Shown here one piece after another: positions 1-11,409 of a stretch of DNA of 64,000 nucleotides. The position numbers and the translations under genes are program-made. The stretch's first letter is position 1; each line of letters begins with the position of its first letter. This stretch comes from Camellia lanceoleosa. Lineage: Eukaryota; Streptophyta; Magnoliopsida; Ericales; Theaceae. The stretch spans positions 124,001 to 188,000 of the forward strand of contig CM045759.1 in NCBI GenBank assembly GCA_025200525.1. Direction: 5' to 3'. Below the pieces are notes generated by a model, which saw only the letters and a program-made list of their open reading frames with translations, was not told where the DNA came from and did no database searches.

Positions 1-3000
1 CGCACTGTGTTGTGCAGTTTATCCCTCGCGCTATTTTGTGCATCGCACTATCTTGTGCAGTTTACACTCGCGCTACTTTGTGCATCGCACTGTTTTGTGT
101 AGTTTACACTCGCGCTATTTTGCGCATCGCACTATTTTGTGCAGTTTACACTCGCGCTATTTTGCGCATCGCACTATTTTGTGCAGTTCACACTCGCACT
201 GTTTTGCGCATCGCACTATTTTGTGCAGTTTATCGCTCGCGCTGTTTTGCGAATCCCACTATTTTGTGCAGTTGACACTTGCGCCGTGTTGTGCATCGCC
301 TTTGTTTTGTCGCGATTCACTTTCGCGCTATGTTGCCGCGTCGCCTTTATTTTGTGCAATTTATCATTCACACTTTCTTGCGCCTCGCACTGTGTCGTGC
401 AGTTTATCACTCGCGTTATTCCGCGCATCGCACTCTCTTGTGCAGTTTACACTCACGCTATTTTGCGCATCGCATTGTTTTGTGCAGTTTATACTCGCGC
501 TATTTTGCGCATCGCACTGTTTTGTGCAGTTTACACGCCCGCTACTTTGCGCATCACACTGTTTTGTGCAGTTTATCACTCGCGTTATTTTGCGCATCGC
601 ACTGTTTTGTGCAGTTCACACTCGCGATGTTTTGCGCATCGCACTGTTTTCTGCAGTTTACACTCGCGCTCTTTTGCACATTGCACTGTTCTGTGCAGTT
701 TATTACCCGCGCAATTTTACGCATCGCACTATTTTGTGCAGTTGACACTCGCGCTATTTTGCGCATCGCACTGTTTTGTGCAGTTCACACTCGCACTATT
801 TTGCGAATCGCACTATTTTGTGCAGTTTATCACTCGCGCTTTCTTGCGCATCGCACTGTGTTGTGCAGTTTATCACTCGCGCTATTTTGCGCATCGCACT
901 GTTTTGTGCAGTTTATCACTCGCGCTATTTTGCGCATCGCACTGTTTTGTGCAGTTGACACTCGCGCTATTTTGTGCATCGCACTGTTTTGTGCAGTTCA
1001 CACTCGCGCTATGTTGCGCATCGCACTGTTTTGTGCAGTTTATCACTCGCGCTTTCTTGCACATCGCACTGTGTTGTGCAGTTTATCACTCGCGCTATTT
1101 TGCGCATCGCACTGTTTTGTGCAGTTCACACTCGCGCTATGTTGCGCATCGCACTGTTTTGTGCAGTTTATCACTCGCGCTTTCTTGCGCATCGCACTGT
1201 GTTGTGCAGTTTATCACTCGCGCTATTTTGCTCATTGCACTATTTTTTGGAGTTTACACTCGCGCTATCTTGCACATCGCACTGTGTTGTGCAGTTTATC
1301 ACTCGCGCTATTTTCCGCATCGCCTTTGTTTTTGTCGCGATGACACTTCGTGTTATTTTTGCGCATCGCCTTTGTTTTGTCGATTCACACTCACGCTATA
1401 TTGGCGTCGCCTTTGTTTTATCACGATTTATCACTCGCACTTTCTTCGCGCCGCCTTTGTGCCGTGCGATTTATCACTCGCGCTATCTTCGCATCGCCTT
1501 TGTTTTGTGCGATTTCACTCGCGCTATTCTCGCATCGCACTATTTTGTCGCGATTCACACTACGCTATTTTGCGCATCGCCTTTATTTTAGGCGATTTTA
1601 CGCTTTCATTTTGCGCATAGCACCATTTTTTGCAGTTTACACTCGCGCTCTTTTGCGCATCGCACTGTTCTGTGCTGTTTATCACTCACGCTTTCTTGCG
1701 CTTCGCACTGTGTTGTGCAGTTTATCACTCGCGCTATTTTGCGCATCGCACTGTTTTGTACAGTTCACACTCGCGCTATTTTGCGAATCGAACTATTTTG
1801 TGCAGTTTATCACTCGCGCTTTCTTGCGCATCGCACTGTGTTGTGCAGTTTGTCACTCGCGCTAATTTTGCTCATCGCATTGTTTTGTGCAGTTTACACT
1901 CGCGTTATTTTGCGTATCGCTCTGTCTTGTGCAGTTTGTCAATCGCGCTATTTTGCGCATCGCACTGTTTTGTGCAGTTCACACTCGCGCTATGTTGCGC
2001 ATCGTACTGTTTTGTGCAATTCACACTCGCGCTTTCTTGCGCATCGCACTGTTTTGTGCAATTTGTCACTCGCGCTTTCTTACGCATCGCACTGTGTTGT
2101 GCAGTTTGTCACTCGCGCTATTTTGCGCATCGCACTGTGTTGTGCAGTTTACACTCGCGCTATTTTGCGCATCGCACTTTTTTGTACAGTTTATCACCCG
2201 CGCTATTTTTGCGCAGCACACTGTTTTGTGCAGTTGACACTCGCGCTATGTTGCGCATCGCACTGTTTTCTGCAGTTCACACTCGCGCTATGTTCTGCAT
2301 CGCATTGTTTTGTGCAGTTTATCACTAGCGCTTCCTTGCGCATCGCATTGTGTTGTGCAGTTTGTCACTCGCGCTATTTTGCGCAACGCACTATCTTGTG
2401 CAGTTTATCACTCGCGCTATTTTGCGAATCCCACTGTTTTGTGCAGTTGACACTTGCGCCGTGTTGCGCATCGCACTGTTTTGTGCAGTTCACACTCGCG
2501 CTATGTTGCACGTCGCACTGTTTTGTGCAATTTATCACTTACACTTTCTTGCGCCTCGCCTTTGTGTCGTCTGCGATTTATCACTGGCGTCGCGCGCTCT
2601 TGTGCGATTTACACTCGCGCTATTTTGCGCGTGCATTGTTTTGTGCAATTTATACTCGCGCTATTTTGCGCATCGCCACTGTTTTGTCGCGATTTACCGC
2701 GCGCTACTTTGCGCATCACCTTTATTTTGTATGCGATTTATCACTCGCGTTATTTTGCGCGCCGCCTTTGTTTTGTGCGATTCACACTCGCGATGTTTTT
2801 GCGCCGCCTTTTTTTCTGCGATTTACACTCGCGCTCTTTTGCACATTACCTTTGTTCTATGCGATTTATTACCGCGCAATTTTCGCGCCGCACTATTTTG
2901 TGCGATTGACTTTTCGCGCTATTTTGCGCGCATCGCCTTTATTTTGTGCAGTTCACACTCGCACTATTTTGCGAATCGCACTATTTTGTGCAGTTTATCA

Positions 3001-5406
3001 CCCGCGCTTTCTTGCGCCTCGCACTGTGTTGTGCAGTTTATCCCTCGCGCTATTTTATGCATCGCACTGTTTTGTGCAGTTTACACTGGCGCTATTTTGC
3101 GCATTGCACTGTTTTGTGCAGTTGACACTCTCGCTATTTGCGCATCGCACTATTTTGTGCAGTTCACACTCGCGCTATGTTGCGCGTCGCGCTGTTTTGT
3201 GCAGTTTATCACTCGCACTTTCTTGAGCATCGCAATGTGTCGTGCAGTTTATCACTCGCGCTATTTTGCACATCGCACTGTCTTGTGCAGTTTAAACTCG
3301 CACTATTTTACGCATCACACTGTCTTGTGTAGTTTACACTCGCGCTATTTTGCGCATCACACTATTTTGTGCAGTTTACACTCGCGCTATTTTGCGCATC
3401 GCACTGTTTTGTGCAGTTCACACTGTATTTGTTTTGCGCATCACCTTTGTTTGTGCGATTTATCGCTTCATATTTGTTTTGTGCATAGCACTATTTTCTG
3501 CAGTTTACACTCTCGCTCTTTTGCGCATCGCACTGTTTTGTGTAGTTTACCACTCGCGCTATTTTGCGCATCGCACTGTTTTGTGCAGTTGACACTCGCG
3601 CTATTTTGCGCGCCGCCTTTATTTTGTGCGATTCACACTCGCGCTATATTGCGCGCCGCACTATTTGGGGCGGTTTATCACTCGCGCTTTCTTCGCATCG
3701 CCTTTGTCTTTGTGCAATTTATCACTCGCGCTATTTTGCGCATCGCCTTTATTTTGTCGAATGACACTCGTGCTATTTTGCACATCGCCTTTATTTTGTC
3801 GCGATTCACACTCGCTATGTTGCACATCGCCTTTATTTTGTCACGATTTATCACTCGCGGCGTTCTTGCGCGCCGCTATGTTATCTTTGTTTGTCACTCT
3901 CGCTATTTTGCTCATTGCACTGTTTTTTGCAGTTTACACTCGCGCTATTTTGCCCATCGCACTGTCATGTGCAGTTTATCACTCGCACTATTTTTCGCAT
4001 CGCACTGTTTTGTGCAGTTGACACTCACGCTATGTTGTGCATCGCACTGTTTTGTGCAGTTCACACTCGTGCTATGTTGCGCGTCGAACTGTTTTGTGCA
4101 ATTTGTCACTCGCGCTATTTTGCGCATCGCACTGTTTTGTGCAGTTTACACTTGCGCTATTTTGCGCATCGCACTGTCTTGTGCAATTTATCACTCGCGC
4201 TATTTGGCGTATCACATTGTTTTGTGCAGAAGACACTTGTGCTATGGTGCGCATCGCACTGTTTTGTGCGGTTCACACTCGCGCTATGTTTTGTGCAGTT
4301 TATCACTCGCGCTTCCTTGCGCATCGCACTGTGTCGTACAGTTTGTCACTCGCGCTATTTTGCACATCGCACTGTTTTGTGCAGTTTACACTCGCGCTAT
4401 TTTGCGCATCGCACTGTTTTGTGCAGTTTATCACTCGCGCTATTTTGCGCATCGCACTGTTTTGTGCAGTTGACACTCGCGCTATGTTGCGCATCGCACT
4501 GTTTTGTGCAGTTCACACTCGCGCTATGTTGCGCGTCGCACTGTTTTGTGCAGTTTATCACTCACGCTTTCTTGCGCATCGCACTATGTCATGCAATTTA
4601 TCACTCGCGCTATTTCGCGCATCACACTGTCTTATGCTGTTTACACTCGCGCTATTTTGCGCATCGCACTATTTTGTGCAGTTTGCACTCCCGCTATTTT
4701 GCGCATCGCACTATTTTGTGCAGTTTATCACTCGCACTATTTTGCGCATCGCCTTTGTTTATCCGATTCACGCTACGTCATTTGTTTTGCGCGCTCCTTT
4801 TTTTCTTTTTACTCGCGCTCTTTTTTGCATCGCACTGTTTTGTGCAGTTTATCACTCGCGCTATTTTGCGCATCGCACTGTTTTGTGCAGTTTATCACTC
4901 GCGCTATTTTGCGCATCGCACTGTTTTGTGCAGTTGACACTCGCGCTATTTTGCGCATCGCACTGTTTTGTGCAGTTCACACTCGCGCTATGTTGCGCAT
5001 CGCACTGTTTTGTGCAGTTTATCACTCGCGCTTTCTTGCGCATCGCACTGTGTTGTGCAGTTTATCACTCGCGCTATTTTGCGCATCGCACTGTTTTGTG
5101 CAGTTTATCACTCGCGCTATTTTGCGCATCGCACTGTTTTGTGCAGTTTATCACTCGCTATTTTTGCGATGACGCTCGCGCTATTTTGCGCATCGCACTG
5201 TTTTGTGCTGTTCACACTCGCGCTTGTTTTGTGCAGTTTATCACTCGCGCTTTCTTGCGCATCACACTGTGTTGTGCAGTTTATCACTCGCGCTATTTTG
5301 CGCATCGCACTGTTTTGTGCAGTTTACACTCGCGCTATTTTGCGCATCGCACTATTTTGTGCAGTTTATCACTCGCGCTATTTTGTGCATCGCACTGTTT
5401 TGTGCA
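1..5406. repeat. CpG-rich satellite array, 42/43-bp monomer
   Basis: About 125 head-to-tail monomers enter from the left edge and stop near 5406. The common monomer runs GCAGTTTATCACTCGCGCTA then TTTTGCGCATCGCACTGTTTTGT (43 bp). Versions with GCAGTTGACAC, GCAGTTCACAC or GCAGTTTACAC are 42 bp. A second class has CGCCTTTGTTTTGTCGCGATT in place of CGCACTGTTTTGTGCAGTT and clusters near 280-400, 1320-1620, 2560-2950, 3600-3870 and 4745-4800. The monomer contains the self-complementary GCGC-TATTTT-GCGC and many CpG, unlike the AT-rich flank. None of the three forward frames of the monomer has a stop, so long open frames here are artefacts of the repeat. It could be a chromosomal satellite or a tandem array inside an LTR element; the right junction is not clean enough to decide. 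Confidence 0.95.
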
Positions 5407-5954
5407 GTTCACCCATTCATCTCAGTGCAGTTGGAACTACTTGTTTTGTCCTGTAATAAGAATTAAATGTATTTTTGTTTGTGTCTGGTGGACATGTGGG
5501 TGTTAGATCTTGTACTCATACCAGTATACCTGTATACTGACCCATTTTGTCTCTTGACAACTCAGGTGCGTTCTGTTTGAGAGCAGCCGAGCTTCCTTTG
5601 CAGGATTAGTAGAGGCTTTGGTGGTGATAAGAAATAACTGTGATCATAGGACATGTCGTTTGGAGTTCTTTTATTTTTCTTGAGCTTAGGGTTGATACTA
5701 ATTTATGTATTTATTATTTTTTTAATGACTTTAGTAATGGAATAATTTGGCATGGTTTGTAACTATACTTTATTTAAGTTGTTTTGATTATTTATTGTTA
5801 CCTTGATGTTGAGGTATTGGTCAGTTATGAATTTATGGTGGATGGTTTGGTTTGCGTTTAGTTTTTTTGTTTCACCCCTAAGATTTGGATGATGGAATAT
5901 TATTGGGGTTAGTCCTAATTTAATATTTAATTGTCTAAATTTTGGGACGTGACA
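5407..5954. other. AT-rich flank between satellite and TIR element
   Basis: No coding potential is seen. The right end, read on the minus strand, begins TGTCACGTCCCAAAATTTAG, which resembles the start of plant LTRs. This stretch, and possibly the satellite, may therefore belong to a minus-strand LTR element. No matching second LTR is visible in the window, so this stays a suggestion. Confidence 0.35.
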
Positions 5955-6918
5955 GTAACAATCACTACTTCATATAGAGAAGAGATAATAATACGGTGTA
6001 GAGGAAGAGGAGAGAGAGAGAGAGTGAGTGAGTGAGTGGCGTTGATTAAATGTTTGTAAGGACAGAGGGAGATGAATCCTTGCTGGCATCGGATGGACTA
6101 GACAAAAATGACAATGAGAGAGACGATTTTTTACTCGTGAGTGAGAGCTCGTAGAGGGAGAAAGTGGAAGGGAAAATTGGAGAGAGGGTCAACGCCAAGG
6201 TTGTTAAGCTTCAATCTACGGCGTGAGAGTGGACAATAATGGCTGAGTTTCGAAATTCTTCTCAAAAGATTTCTTCTTCTCTCTTCATTTCGCTCTGGAG
6301 TATAACATTGGCCGACGACGGTAAACCACTGAAGATGTTGCTTGTCGGTGGAAAACGCAGATGATGGTGATTGTGCTCAACGAAACACAGGCGCGTCTCC
6401 CTCGCTCTTCATTTCTTTTCTGCTTCTGTTTCTCATTTTCATTTTGTATTTTTTAAATGGAAAAAATGAATGCCCTAAGAGATTTAATTTCCTGTTATGT
6501 ACCTGCAGAGTGTTTTGTTCCTTTAGTTTTGAAGAATTACTGATGTGGCGACTTCTTAATAGGTGCCGTAAAAATTATTGCATTTTTTTTTCATTTTGGT
6601 AGGATCTTACGATTTGATCCTACGATCTTATCCGACAGACCTCTAAAACGATCCTATGTAGAATCCCGATCTTAACAACGTTGGCGTTAACCCTCTCTTC
6701 GATTTTCCCTTTCACTTTCTCCCCCTACGAGCTCTCACTCACGAGTACAAAATCGTCTCTCACTCTCGTTTCTGTCTAGTCCATCCGATGCCAGCAAGGA
6801 TTCATCTCCCCCTGTCCTTGTGAACATTTAATCAACACCACTCACTCACACTCTCTCTTTCCCTATTCCTCTACACCGTATTATTATCTCTTCTCTCTGC
6901 TTGGAGTAGTGACGGTTA
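5955..6918. mobile_element. Non-autonomous TIR element, ~250-bp arms
   Basis: The left arm (5955-6208) starts GTAACAATCACTACTT. The right arm (6671-6918) is its reverse complement, ending AGTAGTGACGGTTAC, with small differences along the whole length. Both arms carry GAGATAATAATACGGTGTAG, the phrase TGGCATCGGATGGACTAG and a CTCGTGAG block. The ~460-bp centre has no transposase. The same arms and centre recur, rearranged, at 41950-44510. I found no convincing target-site duplication, so the superfamily is not settled; long arms fit a Mutator-like or foldback element. It lies ~150 bp upstream of the dead transporter exon at 7069. Confidence 0.8.
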
Positions 6919-7068
6919 CCACAGGGATTCATTCATTCTAAGTATAATCGACGTGGTTTAGTTCAAGTCAATCCTTCTATTATATATACATATAATCTGT
7001 ATTCGATTTCTCTTAACAAAACAAAACAAAAAAGGTTCAAAGAAATATTGGGTGGTGTTAGCGAAGAA

Positions 7069-7380
7069 ATAGGATCGGGATTGAGGTCAAGATCCAAGTC
7101 GAAGTCTGACGGTAATGACACTAATAATATTAATATTAAAGAGAATAGGATACAGATGTGGATGCGAAAGGTATTGCTGGGATTAGGGTTCTGGGTGCAG
7201 GAGATGAGATGCTTCCCGTGGATGAGGGTTAACTTCTTCCTCAAGGACGGTCTCAAGGTGGACTCTTCCACCTTCCAGAACTCTACCAACCTCTCATGGT
7301 CGCCAAACCCATTTATGGCCTCCTCTTTGACTCTGTTTACATTGCCTCCCAACACCGCATTCCTTACATTGCCATTGGAG
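7069..7380 (+). pseudogene. Dead copy of folate-biopterin transporter exon 1
   Basis: Reads LLGLGFWVQEMRCFPW, VNFFLKDGLKVDSS and, after a frame change, MVAKPIYGLLFDSVY, IASQHRIPYIAIG. It is clearly related to the intact exon at 44622-44946. Differences that kill it: the start codon is ATA instead of ATG, a 9-bp in-frame loss removes the CTCCAGCTT part, a 1-bp loss near 7290 shifts the frame, and two glycines are replaced by Glu and Arg. The splice donor GAG|GTACTT is kept at 7380/7381, but no second exon follows; a CTT microsatellite does. Its 5' flank (6919-7068) is also homologous to that of the intact gene, so exon and upstream element were copied together. Confidence 0.88.
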
Positions 7381-7388
7381 GTACTTAC

Positions 7389-7390
<2 letters not shown>

Positions 7391-7438
<48 letters not shown>
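7391..7438. repeat. (CTT)16 microsatellite
   Basis: Perfect CTT repeat immediately after the donor of the dead exon. The intact gene has the same microsatellite, shorter, at the same place (~44953). Homology between the two loci ends here. Confidence 0.95.
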
Positions 7439-7440
<2 letters not shown>

Positions 7441-7661
7441 ATTGCCGTTAAATTATATCCCATTAATATAATTATATCAAATTTATTATAATTTTTTTAA
7501 ATACTATTAGAGCTGTGAGTGTAATTTATTCTAATTTAATATCAGTACGTGGTACAGGAGGGACATTTGGAATGCCGTGCACCACTTGGAACTTGAAACA
7601 AATATCTGTTCCAGCCAATTGTGTGTCTTCCTCCGATATTTGAGAAGTTCATATCTTTCCA

Positions 7662-7945
7662 TTAGAATATTTTAAACAAAATGAATGCGATATATGTACA
7701 AGTAATAATTAAAAAAAAGCACATACCCTCACTCAATTGCCACAACCAAAGTCCTTCGTCCGACCATCATCACTCGATTATAATCCCTCTCACACCCCCC
7801 CATTAAAATATTTTAAACAAAATGAATGCAATATATGTACAAGTAATAAAAAATAAAAAAAAGCACATACCCTCACTCAATTGCCACAACCAAAGTCCTT
7901 CGTCCGACCATCATCACTCGGTTATAATCCCTCTAACACCCCCCC
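7662..7945. repeat. Tandem duplication, 141-bp unit x2
   Basis: The unit begins TTAGAATATTTTAAACAAAA and includes CATACCCTCACTCAATTGCC and a C-rich end (CACACCCCCC). Copies are 7662-7802 and 7803-7945, over 90% alike by eye. The interval 7439-7661 before it shows nothing recognisable. Confidence 0.9.
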
Positions 7946-8073
7946 CCGAGCAAGGATCCTCTCATTGCATTTCCTACTTGCAAGCCTATTGGGCCCACTT
8001 TTAGGCCCAATTTTGATAATCCGAACGGATCATATTTTAAGATTTGTTCAGTATATCATACTTGTAAAAAATC

Positions 8074-8188
8074 AAGTTGATCGGATATCAGAAAGCATAT
8101 GTTCAAAAAACTGTTTATTAAATTCTTTAAAAAAATAATTTTTAATTTGAGTTTTCTGAACATATACTTTCTGATATCCGATAAACTT
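8074..8188. repeat. Inverted repeat, 38-bp arms
   Basis: AGTTGATCGGATATCAGAAA at 8074 pairs with the reverse complement in 8151-8188 (CTTTCTGATATCCGATAAAC). There are only about four mismatches and a ~40-bp AT-rich loop. It looks like a small MITE or hairpin about 1 kb upstream of the sigma factor coding start. Confidence 0.8.
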
Positions 8189-9190
8189 TTTTTTTAAGTA
8201 TATCCAAATATCAAAATACAGAAATCTGATCTACTTTCTCTCTCTCCTCTCTCTTCACCAGCCTACCTTGTGTTTTCTTTCTTCCAATCAATCAGGTACG
8301 CCATTAGTTCACTTTAAGGCCCCTTCTCTAGTGGAGAAGCTATTCACTATAAATTAATCTCTTTTCTGGTTGGATTAAATGGTGTTCTATCTATTCAAAC
8401 AAAAAATAAAATAAAAGAGAATTCTATTATTATTATTAGTTATTTTTATTTTTATTTTTTACGATCCAGTTTGCTATCTGATCCGGGAAGATGTCGTTTA
8501 GCAATTCAATAACGGCTTTTTTATTTTAATGTTCTTTTATTTTTTTCTCTCTTTCGACTTCACGATTGTTTCTATTGGTCGGGTTGCCTCTGTGTTAGTG
8601 TTTTTTTTCCCTCCATGTATTGTATGTATATATTATATTATGATTTAAGATGATTTTGCTCTCAAAATGGTTTTCCTCTCAACTCTATATGCGAATTATA
8701 AACAAACATGCAGATAAAAAAAAAGTTAAATAATTTAATTAATTTATTTACAGTTTCAAGCTTGACATCATAACTGATATGCAAAAGAAAAATGTCTTGG
8801 TGACTGTTCTTTCCATTGGTAGGTTGTATCGACTGCTTCAAGTGTTCTTATTGACTTTTACCAGGTTAAAGTTAAAGCTCACTTCTCACGGAATCTGCAT
8901 CTACAAAACCAAATTGGTAGTTGTCCGTTCTGTGTACCATTTTAAACCAAAACTTGTCGACAAGTTCCTTCCTTGAAAATTTAGTCCTTAAAAATTGATT
9001 GGTTTGTTCATTTATTTTGGTTCTTTTTAGAAGCCTACAAAAGTGGTCCAGGAGATCTATACAGGCATTTTGTCATGGGCTGGTCACTACATTGCGATTA
9101 AAAGACTTGTCGCATGTTTTCTATTCAGAAACTTTGCTAGACACGAGATGTTATCTTGCATATATATATATAGAAGCAAGAGGAAGCCAT
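8189..9190 (+). other. Presumed upstream region of sigma factor gene
   Basis: AT-rich sequence with no supported ORF. A pyrimidine-rich tract (8231-8296) ends CAATCAATCAG|GTACGC, which could be a 5'UTR exon and donor of the sigma factor gene. The open frame upstream of 9191 has no recognisable homology. Promoter position cannot be fixed. Confidence 0.3.
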
Positions 9191-9879
9191 ATGATGGCCA
9201 CTGCTGCAGTTATCGGTCTTAGTGCAGAAAAGAGGCTCTTGAGTTCCTCCTTGTATTATTCTGATATCACGGAAAAGCTGTCTTGTTGTAATGATTATGG
9301 ATTGGCATACCATCATGCTACTTCAACAAAGAATATTATCACGGCAAAGAAGTCATCCAATAATACTAGTATTTTGTCCTACCAACAGACACGGTCCATC
9401 AAAGCTCTTAAAGAACATGTGGATACCACTTCTGATCCTTCAACTGCAGAGTAGTTTTACAGATTGAAGCATTTGGAGGAGGAGGAAAGATCTCATCCTG
9501 AATTTTCAGTGGAGGCTCTTCTCTTGTTACAAAAATCTATGCTGGAAAAGCAATGGAATCTTTCAACTGAGGCAGCAGTAGCAACTTATAGAATAAGAGA
9601 AAGTACCCACAAGAAGATACAGGTCACTGGTTCAGGGACATCTGCTTGCAGGCGAAGAACAGATACTAGGAGGAAAGTTTTGAGCCCAAATAGTTCTATG
9701 ATGCGACTTGGTAGTACAAGCAAGCAGCTAAGATCCATTATCAGTCCAGAGCTGCTTCAAAACCGTTTGAAAGGTTATGTGAAGGGTGTAATAAGTGAAG
9801 ACTTGCTCATCTACTCCGAAGTAGTGCACCTATCTAAAATAATAAAATCTGGTCTTTACTTAGAGGAGCAGAAATTAAG
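9191..9879 (+). pseudogene. Sigma factor exon 1 (N-terminal region)
   Basis: From ATGATGGCC at 9191 it reads MMATAAVIGLSAEKRLL and, further on, QQTRSIKALKEH, FSVEALLLLQKSM, then SEVVHLSKIIKSG and LEEQKL before the donor AG|GTAATG at 9879/9880. An in-frame TAG at 9452-9454 interrupts after STAE, and the same frame continues FYRLKHLEEEE. The true start may lie further upstream, because plastid sigmas carry a transit peptide that I cannot place here. Confidence 0.8.
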
Positions 9880-10649
9880 GTAATGCTTCATTTTTCTTTG
9901 TTATTTTACTTTTATTTTTTGGTTATGTATTTGTTTATTTTGAGTCAATGAACCATTTTGATTCAGTAACTTCTTTTGTTAAATTCAGGGCCGTGACCAT
10001 GGATGTCACTTTTTTCCCTTTATAAGACGTTTCTTCTTTGTGAAAGCGGGCCAATAGATACATAGTTTTGCTCCTCTACGATAAATGAAATGCTAGAAAT
10101 TCTTGTTTAGTTGTGGCTTTTGTTTAGTTCACTTTTTTTCCCTGACCAACTCTTGTTTAGTTGTGGCTTTTGTTTTGATCTTTTACATTGTCCGAGGACT
10201 CCTTGTCCTGTCTCATTTTCTAGCTTTTGCTTAATAAAATTCTTTGTCGCTTTTCAAAAAAAAAAAGAAAAAGAAGGAAGAAAAATGCAAGAAATTCCAT
10301 TTCATTCTTATTTACTTCTTCATCCATTTTTTTTGTGAAAGATGACACATTTTTCATGTAAATCTGGTCCTCCCAGTTAATCTTTAGGTCTTCCCTTGCT
10401 GTAGTTATTTGGTTTTTGTCTTGCTGTCCTTGTAGTATAAGAGTTACAAGCTATTTGACTGCGGATATAACTCATTTCCTTTGTATTGTATCATTTGCAT
10501 ATCATTAGTTAAAGCTCCATTTGGCGGTGTGTGGCTTCTAATAAAATGCTTCAATTAAGAATTTGTAAAGAAGAGATTGTTGCAAAAATCTTTGGTACTT
10601 TTTTGTTTCTGCACGTTAATAAAAGATTTCATTTCCTCTTTTTTTGCCA

Positions 10650-10850
10650 AAGCAACTGAATTGCTAACCAAACCAAACTAAGTCTTGTATCCCAATCAAT
10701 TGGGTCGGCTACATGAACCTTTTTCGCCATGCAGCTCTGTTAAGGGTTATATGCTTAATTAAATTAAATAAATTTATATCTTTCTTTAATATCACGTCTT
10801 ATGTTAGTTTAGATCTTCCCCTCTCTCAAACATTTCCATTTAGTTGTTAC
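10650..10850 (-). mobile_element. LINE 3' fragment in sigma factor intron 1
   Basis: The minus strand reads like the 3' end of plant L1-type LINEs (AAWRKRF, then a stop in HVADP, followed by PTQL and the CTTAGTTTGGTTTGGTT tail). The same tail family ends at 24290. It is too short to hold a domain. The rest of the intron (9880-10650, 10850-11228) is AT-rich with no gene. Confidence 0.7.
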
Positions 10851-11228
10851 TTCACTTATTAGTGCTGTTTTGGTGAATCACCTCTAAAAGACTTTTAAAA
10901 ATAAAGCCAAAACACTGTAAAGCATTCTTAAGGACTGCAAAAAATCTTCTAATGTAAATGTACCACAGCATCAAATGGAGCCAAACAAATTTATTATGAC
11001 CACGCCGACAGAGAAACGGATTTCGGATAGAAGGCAATGATTCTGAGTCATTTTTCTTCTTGGTTAGCTATGAGTCATTTTTTACTTTGCTTCCTAAAAT
11101 ACATTCATTTTTATTATTTGGTCCATACTTTTGAAGTGACACTGTCAAATAGATATATTGATTTCTGTCAGAAAAAAAAAATTTATTTTCTTATTGTTTG
11201 CATGATTTGTGCTGAATAAAGATTTCAA

Positions 11229-11409
11229 ACTGAAGGAAAGTTTAGGACATGAGCCTTCTGAGGAGCAACTTGCAACTTCCCTGAAGATTTCTTGTGCTGA
11301 GTTACAATTGAAACTCATAGAGTGCGCTTTGGCAAGAGAAAAGCTAGCAATGAGTAATGTCCATCTGGTCATGTCTATTGCACAAAGATATGACAACATG
11401 GGTGCTGAA
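11229..11409 (+). pseudogene. Sigma factor exon 2, part left of copia insertion
   Basis: Reads LKESLGHEPSEEQLATSLKI, then ECALAREKLAMSN and VMSIAQRYDNMGAE (start of region 2). Joining exon 1 (...CAGAAATTAAG) to ACTGAAGG at 11229 keeps the family reading LEEQKLR-LKES, so the ancestral acceptor must have been TTTCAG. The sequence now has TTTCAA. The exon resumes at 16753 (ATGGCTGACCTTATTCAG, donor at 16771) after the copia element and its CTGAA duplication. Confidence 0.85.

Noticed and set aside
2350..4473. Very long open frame (707 codons) in the satellite
   Set aside because: The monomer has no stops in any forward frame, and the peptide is the monomer translated in shifting frames. No start context, domain or codon bias.
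1..5406. CRISPR-like array
   Set aside because: Repeats are contiguous with no unique spacers, and the window is plant nuclear DNA.
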